DNA from: Oryzias latipes
Taxonomy: Eukaryota; Chordata; Actinopteri; Beloniformes; Adrianichthyidae
Direction: 5' to 3'
Assembly (NCBI RefSeq): GCF_002234675.1
Contig: NC_019879.2
Location: forward strand, 25,105,855 to 25,169,854
DNA: 64,000 nucleotides
Within the stretch, counting starts at the first letter, position 1. Each line of letters starts with the position of its first letter. Below, piece by piece: positions 1 to 8,900 of the stretch. The notes beneath the pieces are model-generated. The model worked only from the letters and a program-made list of their open reading frames with translations. It was not told the DNA's origin and ran no database searches. Made by a program: the position numbers and the translations under genes.

Positions 1-39
1 CGCTTGTTCTTATCTGAGCCTCTACAAAGGTAAGATAAA

Positions 40-870
40 GATACTTTATTGATCCCAGCTTGGGAAACTGGGTTATTGCAGCGTCAGCGTTAGGCTCAAG
101 ATACAAGCACACAAACAGTGGGTGATAACAGAGAACAGATCAATAAAAAAAAAAACCAGTTGGTTTGCATGACAGCTCTGGAGAAAAACAGACAGACCAT
201 AAATTGGTTTATATATTGCAAATGGATGAAAAGTTATAGAGTCCAATGGAGTGAGGAAGGAATGATCTCCTGTAGCGGTTGGTGTGACAGCGAAGCTGCC
301 TAAGCCTCTTGGAGAAGGTGCTCCGCTGTCCGTCAAGAACAGGATGGAGAGGATTATCCATGATGGATACGAGTTTAGTTAAAGTCCTCCTCTCCATCAC
401 AGTTTCAAACGTGTCCATTTTACATCTGATTACAGAGCCAGCTCTTCAAATGAGTTTGTTCAGTCTATTAGTATCCCTGGCACTGCCCCCTCAGCAGACC
501 ACAGAGAAGAACAGAGTGCTGGCCACAACAGACTGGTAGAACACCCCAAGCATCCTGCCGCACACATTGAAGGACCTTAGTTTTTCTTCAGGAAGTAGAG
601 TCTGCTACTGGCCTTCTTGTACACTGCAGTGCTGTTGCTCTTCCAGCTCAGTCTGTTGTCGATGGTTACTCCCAAGTATTTGTACTCCTCAACCTCTGCC
701 ACATCTATGCCCAAGATGCTGAGAGGCTGGGAAGCTGGTGGTTTCTTCCTGAAGTTCGTCACCATCTCTCCGTTCTTTTCCAAAAAGCACCACAATCCGC
801 GTTTTTGTATGTTGCTGGCAGCAACATGGCTCACCAGTTTCGGTTCGCAATCCATACCAAGTAAAAACTA
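40..870 (-). mobile_element. Decayed 3' part of an L2/Rex1-type LINE reverse transcriptase
   Basis: Read on the minus strand, 855-577 encodes the RT C-terminal 'thumb' region with the motif EYKYLGVTIDNRLSW and then SRLYFL. After frameshifts between about 577 and 420, the reading resumes at 418-209 with ERRTLTKLVSIMDNPLHP and RSFLPHSIGLYNFSS, which is how this LINE family ends. The element 3' tail at about 95-40 reads GGGATCAATAAAGTATC in minus orientation, a usual LINE tail in fish. Several frames are needed, so this copy is dead. The assignment to the CR1/L2/Rex1 group is from motif memory only. Confidence 0.75.
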
Positions 871-1085
871 AGCAGTTCATGTCTTATCTCAGAACTGCTC
901 AAAGAGGCTTTGTGTTCTCTGCTGTCAACTAGTGGTCGGAGGGTGAAGAGGAAAACAAGAGTCAGACACTGAAGGAAGTTCAGAAATGAATAAATAAACA
1001 TTGTCCTGACAGCATTTTGAATCGTTACAAATATCGCCAAATGAACTATCGCAATATATTGCAGAATCAATTTTTTTCTAACACC

Positions 1086-1315
1086 CCTACCCTCAACTAT
1101 GGAACCTTCTTCCCCTGGACCTCCGTATCATTGACTCACCGCTCATCTTTAAATCCAGACTCAAAACTCACCTCTTTAAAACCGCCTTTCTTCTCTGACT
1201 GTCCATCCATCAGTTGGCTGACTTTATTTATTTATTGTATTTTCTGTAATGTACAGTGTCCCTAAGGGGCAAGAAAGGGGCTTTATATAAAATGCATTGT
1301 TATTATCATTAAATT
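1086..1315 (+). mobile_element. L2-type LINE 3' end (RT C-terminus and tail)
   Basis: The plus strand encodes a short LINE C-terminus, PQLWNLLPLDLR followed by FKSRLKTHLFKTAF and a stop near 1197. It is followed by a 3' UTR ending in GGGGCTTTATATAAAATGC and a TTATTATCATTA tail. This combination is typical of severely 5'-truncated vertebrate L2 copies. Only about 230 bp remain. Confidence 0.7.
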
Positions 1316-1319
1316 TAAA

Positions 1320-1700
1320 AACTGGGGGGATGCTCAGAACTCATGGGTGGTGGTGGGGGGCCAGTCTGTGGCTGGGGGTGCTCTCCTGAGGTTGGGCCCA
1401 GCGTTGGGCCCTCCTGGCGCGGCAAGAGGGCTGCTCCTCTGGTTGGCTGGAGCTTGCAATCTCTGTACCCCCATGCCTCCCTGCTCTCTGGCTTTGGGTG
1501 GCCCTGTAGCAGTCCTGCTGGCCCTGGCTTGGGTGGCGGATATGATTACCTGGTGGGTGGTTGTTCTATGTTTGCTACCATGCAGGTGTTGGGGGGGGTT
1601 CATGGCTGCTGCTGCGCGGCGGGGGTCTTGGTGTGGGGATGGCTGGGCAGTGGGCACTCTCCCCCCTTCTTTTTACATTCCAACATTCACCTTAGAAGAA
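1320..1700. other. GC- and G-rich block, probably part of an interspersed repeat
   Basis: About 380 bp of G-rich sequence stands out sharply from AT-rich surroundings. It is open in two plus frames and one minus frame, but the amino-acid composition (Gly, Cys, Trp, Leu rich) and the overlapping frames argue against a real protein. I see no terminal repeats. The sequence looks like a piece of a repeated element but I cannot assign it to a class. Confidence 0.35.
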
Positions 1701-1770
1701 CATGGACACTCACTAGAGTACAGGTGCTCTTTCACCTTTGCACAGATAGTTTGCGTGACTGAATGAAATA

Positions 1771-2515
1771 TTTCTCACTAGTTGGTCTGAATGCATAAGT
1801 ATGCGACTGTGTAAACATTAGTTGTGTCGTGTTGATATGTTTTGAATGTGAACCTTTTTGGAGCCAACAGGTATGTTTGAGTGTGTTTGTGTGGACAAGC
1901 CCTCCCCTTCTAGATTTGTATTACATCTTAACCTAACTGTAATGATTATAAACATCCAGCAAGACATCCAGCTTTTTGAGGTATGATGCTCAATGCCCCC
2001 TTCTCTCCAACCCCCCCCCCCCCCCCCCCCCAGCATCTCTCTCTCTTTTTACCTTTTTTTCTTTACCAACAAAAACTGTTACACATATAAATAAGATGAA
2101 TAAAGTTTAGTAAAAATTACAAAAGGGGTTAATTCAAATATACATCTGCTGTGTCAGAAGATTCATAACACCTATTTTTAAAGTAATATACTGTATGTCC
2201 AACACAAGAGGCCTTCAGCTCTGATCTGCTTGCTCAGTTGTTGGACAGGAAAAGTTAAAATAATAATACTAATAATAAAATGGCAAAACATACCAAAAAA
2301 ACAAACAAACTTAATTTTGCCTTTAGTTAATTTTTACAATCCAGAAACAAATTTTACAAATCAACAACTACTTATTGAATCTTGAATCGCATATTTAATC
2401 TCTTCATTTTTCTTCATTGTCAATTTCATGTACAACGTTTTTAATGTTTCTGGAAACTAAAAACAAAAAAAAAACATTAAAAAAATGACCCTAGAATTTC
2501 AGCCGGTCAACGAAA
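1771..2515. other. Non-coding stretch with a poly(C) run
   Basis: No gene or recognisable transposon is seen. It contains an uninterrupted run of about 22 C at 2010-2031 and A-rich sequence around 2460. If nectin-like gene A has its first and second Ig-domain exons, they are not here. Confidence 0.5.
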
Positions 2516-2812
2516 ATATTGTCTGACATTAAACTGGTCAGTGGCCTAAAAAATGTCCTGAATAACGCTGGTGTAAAGGACTTTATATCCAACATGACCA
2601 CATGGAAGAGCCTTGATTCTTGCTTTCCAATATTTTATACAATGAAAAGTTTTTTTTGTGGCAAATATTTAGTATTTTAGGCAGAACAACTTTATTTTTG
2701 CACAAAGTTGCACATTTTTCTCATTAGAAATATAACTGCTTTTGAACTATTGTTACCCCTGTAGGACTGACATTTATCTTATGGCATAAACCTTGTTTTT
2801 TATTTATTGCAG

Positions 2813-2906
2813 ACCCGCCTGGGAAAGTCAACATTGTTAAACGATCCGAAGTCTCATTTGAGTGTGAAACTGAGGCAAATCCAAAAGCAACTGTTATCTG
2901 GACAAG
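2813..2906 (+). CDS. Gene A exon: first half of Ig domain 3
   Basis: Acceptor TTTATTGCAG, donor GTATTG. Starts in phase 1 and ends in phase 2. Differs from the block B exon (41204-41297) by only a few substitutions. Confidence 0.8.
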
Positions 2907-5900
2907 GTATTGAAAAATGTCTAAAAAAACAGATCTTTTTATCAGATACACTAAGTAAATATGACAGTTTTGCCACCTGTAATTTAAAGTAATATGCAAA
3001 CCTCAATTGACTTTTCAATATGCAATTCAGGCTTGAAATCTGATTCAATTTTTATTTTTTTATGGGATTTAATTTTTTTTGTCTCTTTCAGGTCTGGCCA
3101 GCCTCTGCCTCCATCAGTTGAAGTTGAGAGGGCAACGCTGCAGTTTTTAAGCCAGAGCAATGATGTGTCCGGCCTTTATCAGTGTGAGACCACAAATCCA
3201 TACGGAAGCAAACGGGCATATAAGTTTGTGCATTTCTCTTCAGGTGAGTTCTGCTGTGAGTTCATCTGTAGTCCATCTGTAGACTGTGGTTACAGAATAA
3301 AAGAATACTTTTTAGACATGCTGGGTCTTTATAAAGGCTGTAACGATTCATTTTAACAATGATTCGAAGCATAATTTGTGGTTAATTTGTGGCCCAAAAG
3401 GAATTATTTTGTCAAAAGCTTAATAAAAGGTCTGTAATTTTTACAAACAATATCAAATAGACATAAGACGACATGGTGGTGTAGTGGTTAGCACTGTCAC
3501 ATTACAGCAAGAGGGTTGGAGGTTCGATACCAAGCCTTGAGCCTGTCTGTTTGCATGCATGTTGTTTTTCAGCACAATTTTTAGAGAGAATTTCAACATA
3601 CCTGAGGTACTCTCACGAGTAGCTGCCAATTCTTCATTGCCATGCCGAGCTCTATAATGCCTCATCATTGATGAAGTGCTCTTATTGATATAAGATAGCT
3701 CTGTGGAGCAGAGCCGACACTTCACCTACAATAACATTAAAAGTTAATTTATCTGAAAACAATTCAAACCTCTACCAGAACATTGCATTAAAAAAAATCT
3801 CTATCTCATGATTACGAGATCAGGATCTCATAATTACATGATAACATGAATAAAGCAACTGTAAGGCTCTTTAACTGACTATCATATGTATCACAGGTCA
3901 TTCACTTGATAAACTGATAAAGTGAGTGTAATGCGCCACCTTCAAAAATAGTATTTACAGAAAAGGAGAAAAAGATTTACCTCGTTTGGCGTCACGAGAT
4001 CAAAATTATTCCACACCGGGGAAAACTTCCTAGGACGATCCATGATCAAGCACAACTCCATCCGACAAACCCACGACATGTTGATACAGTTTCTTTCCTG
4101 ATAAACACACTTTGGCGCGGCACATCCAAACGATACAGTTCCTGTATAGGTCACGTGATTCTTTCTTAAAGCAATACACGCACCGATACAAGGTTTCCCT
4201 CTTGAGCTCTCGGCACAGTGCTGATGCACCAGTGTCGCTCGTCCCATGACTAGTCCAACCGGCTCTCAGCCACCCCCGCATCGTGACATAAATTCCTGGT
4301 ACTGAACAGTCCCAGGTGAAGTTTTCCAGATTCTTTGGATTTCTTCAAGATAATCAAGTGGAAATATGAATGCAAACAAACAAGTAAATAAGAATGAATG
4401 TCAAATCCAGTCACATTTTAGTTTCCTAAAGTTCAGACCACTGTTTTTCCACATCAAAATAATCCAAGGGGAACATTCTAGTAGACTATAGGGTCATATA
4501 TCTTTGCTAAATTCAAAGTGTTTCCAGACATTGGACTGGAACGATGGACAGATCCTTTTTGCTGACATCACATGTGTGTGTTGGTCACTCTGATCCACTC
4601 CGCCGTTTTTAGGTTATAGTAACCATTTCTGACGGTTATGGGCCAAGGGGTAGATGGTTCCCCAGGTGTGTCCAAATTCTTTCAGCTCAGCTTCTACTGT
4701 TCCGTGCCAGGTGATCTTTGGCCGTCCTCTTTTCCTTTTTCCATCTGGTGTGTAGTGTAGTGCAGTCTTTATGTCTGTGTTGTGCTGTGTCAACGGATCT
4801 CTGTTGTCACTTGTGCCAATTTTCCTGTTTGGTACATTGTTCATACATTCCAGAATCCTAATCAGGTATTGTTTTAGTGCTCAAAACTTCCATCTTCCAG
4901 TCAGTGGCTTCCAAGGTTTGACTTTCACCACAGTCATTCATGCAAGTCTCTTGTTTGGACTTTGGAGGCCCGTTGCACGTTAGGCTGTTTTTTGATTTTG
5001 TTGATGTTTCTGTAACTATCGTAGTTTTACAGGGCCAGTGGACTGCTCTTTGTCTGGCCTCTACACTTCAATCTGTCTGGCATGGGAGATCCTACAAGGA
5101 GCAAAAAGCTCCAGCCAGCATAGCAATTCAGGTCGTTGAGACACGGAAGCCCCCCAACCATGACAAGGTGGCAGTCCATGGGCCCCCATTAAAGGATGGC
5201 CTGATAGAGATGGGGATCGTAGGAATAGAAAACGATTAATTGTTACACACCTAGTCTTTATTTCTTAGTAAGACCAGACTCAGATAGAAATATATGTTAC
5301 TACTTGTTTATACTTGTTATATAATGTATATAACAAGCATATACAAATAAAAATTTCTTTTGGTTTCTATTTAAAATGTGTGATTGCTGAAGCTTCAGTG
5401 TGAATTTTCCATCTTAGAAAACATATTTACCCGTAAATTATTGCATTTCTTTGTTCAGTTAAGTGAAAACTTGACCGTTTTTATAAAGTTTCCTTCATAG
5501 AGATGTGTATTTTATTATTTTAAAATAAAAGTATTTATTTGTGATCATTGTTTACTTTCAAATCTGAATTATTTAATAGATGAAAATTTGACTGCATCTA
5601 TGAAGGAAAACGTTTCTGTTATTATTCAAACTAAACATTACTGCACATGAGAGAACACATTCCAATTGCATGGTAAATCAGTTTTATTAACATTTCTGCT
5701 GACTCTTTTTCTGTATCTTGTTTTTTTACAGGAAATTGCACAAATCCCATCATCATTGCTGTCTTCAGCACTCTGCTGATTCTCCTTATTCTCGCGATTA
5801 TAGGGGTGTATTGTCAAAGAACTGGAAAACTTCAAAGGTATCAGGTCCTCCAGTTACTTTATAAGTTGAAGTGACAAATTCACAAAATGAATAAAAACGA

Positions 5901-8900
5901 TTTTTTTTCATGTAATAATTTTAACAGGTTTTCCGATCTTTGCGGTGAGATGAGGCAAGTTTGGAGACAAGATCCTCCAGCAGCAGAGACTGCGGAAGGA
6001 GCGGTAATAATAATGATAATAGTAATAATAATCAGATTTCAGATTTCTTGGAAACTACATTTAAAATCTTGTAAACAAAAGAAACAGAAAGAAACAATAA
6101 ATTAAAAAGTTAAATCATTACAAACAACAAAATAATCACTTTCCTATGCCGCCAAACAGGAAGTAAGGCCCTTGCAAACCAGGTCGTCATCTGGACAGCA
6201 AGAAGAAAAGGTAAGATCAATAAACAGATATAAGGCTGTGCTGCATGTTTTGGTTACCTGAATGAAACACAGCGGGACTGAGAGACTAGTGGTGACTTGA
6301 AACAGATGAGTGACAAGTAGGGACAACTGTATTACAAAGTAATACCACAAATATCAGTCAGGGTAGTGAATTCCAAAGAAGAGGAGCAGAGCAGCTGAAT
6401 GCTCCCTGTGACAGAGGCAGATGGAGCAGTGAGATGGACAGATGAGGAGGATCTGAGAATGGAGGCTGGTTCAGGGACATGGAGATCAGTGAGGTACCAG
6501 AGGGCGACTTTGTGAATGGTATTGTGGGTAAAAAGTAATGTCTTGTACTGAAAGTGATATTTGGTTGCAGCTGGTAAAGGTTTGGCGCTATGTGTTTGAG
6601 GTTGGCTCTGCCACAATGAGCACTGCGTCCCGGTGCTGAGGCTAGTGGTGTGTGAGTCCTTCAGGCAGCTCGCATTAAACCATCTAAGGCAGGGATGTCA
6701 AAGTCAAATGCACAGAGGGCCAAAAAAACCAATTGGCTATAAGCCGAGGGCCGGACTGGTTCAATGTTTATTAAAACATATTGAAATGGTTGCATGTAGC
6801 CTATTGAACAAGACCTAATACAGCGTAATATTTAATGATTAAATGAATAATCGGGAAAACATTTTTCAGCAGGCACACAGACAAGAACAAACTGCCTTCA
6901 AAGAAAAATCACATGTCCTGTACATTAAATGAATAAAGTAATATTTTCTTATGGCTCTGTCAGTAAGTAAAAGAGAAAACATTTTCAACAGGCAAACAGC
7001 AAAAAAGCATGTTTTCTTCAAAAACAAAACATGTTCCTTATATTAAGATAAATGCATAAATGAAACTGCATGCATTGTAAACTGAAACTGCAATATTAAG
7101 CTGCTCTATTATCCTATCAATTACTACTTCAAATAGTAAAATGAGAAATTATAGAAAAAATCAAATCAATTGTATTCTTTCTCATGGCTCTTATCTGCAA
7201 TTTTGCCTGAGTCCATTAACTGAAAAATAAATATACATAAATAAATAAAAAAGATAAAATAAAATAAAATGCAAAAATCTATGGCACACAGACAAAAAAA
7301 AAACTCCTTTAAAAGAAAAATCCCATGTCTTGTAGAAACAAATGTAAAAATTTATTTTGGCCGCAGGTATGTTGAGTTTGTCAGCAAACTGTGCAGTGGG
7401 GAACACAGCGGAAGAGAGCTTCTTTTTCATGGTCTGGCAACTGGGAAAGTGGCTCAAGTTTTCTTTCTGCATCTGCGTCTCCCACAGACTGAGCTTGGTT
7501 TAAACGCCTGCACTGTACTGTACATATCAGAGATGACACGCCCCCTTCCCTGCAGCTGCAGGTTCATCACATTCAGATGGCTCGTGATGTGGCACAGAAA
7601 TGCCATTTCACACAGAAAAGTTCATCTCGGAGCTCTGTTGTGTCTTTCCCTTTGCTTTCCATGAACAGACGGATCTCCTCACGCAGCTCGAAACATCTTT
7701 GCAGCACCTTTCCCTGGCTTAGCCATCGCACCTCTGTGTGATAGGGCAAGTCACCATACTCTGTATCTAACTCGCCCAGAAATGCCTTGAACTGGCGGGG
7801 ATTTAAACCTCTTGCTCTGATGAAGTTAACTGCCCGCGTTATGGTGCTCATCACATGTTCCATTTTCAAGGCTTTGCCACACAACGACTCCTGGTGTATT
7901 ATGCAGTGATAAGCTGTCAGCTTACCTGTTACGTTTTCCTCACGCTTCCTCTCACGCATCCTTGCGACCAATCCACTCCTGAGCCCACACATCGCGGGTT
8001 CTCCGTCTGTTGTCAATCCCACGAGTTTTTCCCAAGGCAGGCCCATCTCATTTACACATCTGGATACCTCTTCATATATCTTGTCCGGCAGTTGTGCCAT
8101 GCAAAGGACGAAATGCCAAAAGCTCTTCTGTTATGCTCAGGCTGGAGTCCACTCCACGAATGAAAATTGACAGCTGGGCAATGTCAGATGTGTCAGTGCT
8201 CTCATCCACAGTAAGGGAATATGCGATGAAATCTTTTCCCTTTCCCACAAGCTGTTGTTTTACTGCGTATCTAAATTATTTTTTATCAGACACTGGTTTG
8301 TTTTGTAATGTAAAACGTACCGACATGTTTCAGTGGAATGTCTTCCACCTTCATCAGGGTCAAGACATTCCACTGAAACATGTCGGTACGTTTTACATTA
8401 CAAAACAAACCAGTGTCTGATAAAAAATAATTTAAAGACGCAGTATAATTCTCTAGACACAATGAACCTCTTTGAATCAGCTGTTCTTTTAGATTGGTGG
8501 AAAGCTGGCCTATACATTCAGCAACAGTGTTTCTGCTCAGGCTCACGTTTGAAAATAGTTGCCTTTTGTCTGGGCACACTGCGTCACAAACTTTAAGCAT
8601 ACAGTTTTGGATAAACTCTCCCTCTGTAAATGGTCGGGCGGATTTTGCGACCTCTTCCGCCACAATAAAACTCGCCTTGACGGCAGCTCCGCTTTGTGAT
8701 TTTGCAATTGTGAACAGAGCCTACTGGGACTTAAGACCTCATTTTACTTCTTCCACCTTCTGTAGCCTTTGTTCCGTGTCTTTGTCTTTGTCTGTGTGTT
8801 TCTTAGACGTTTCATGGTGCCCTCTTAGATTGTATTCTTTCATTACAGCCAAACGTTCTCCACACAGAAGAGGTGTAGTATAGCAGGAAAAAGTAAAGTC

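Noticed and set aside
1334-1766. Overlapping 107-139 codon frames in the G-rich block
   Set aside because: Three overlapping frames on both strands with low-complexity composition and no domain.
3470-3545. A tRNA gene suggested by box A and box B
   Set aside because: The anticodon arm does not fold properly and the sequence continues into a SINE body; it is a SINE head.
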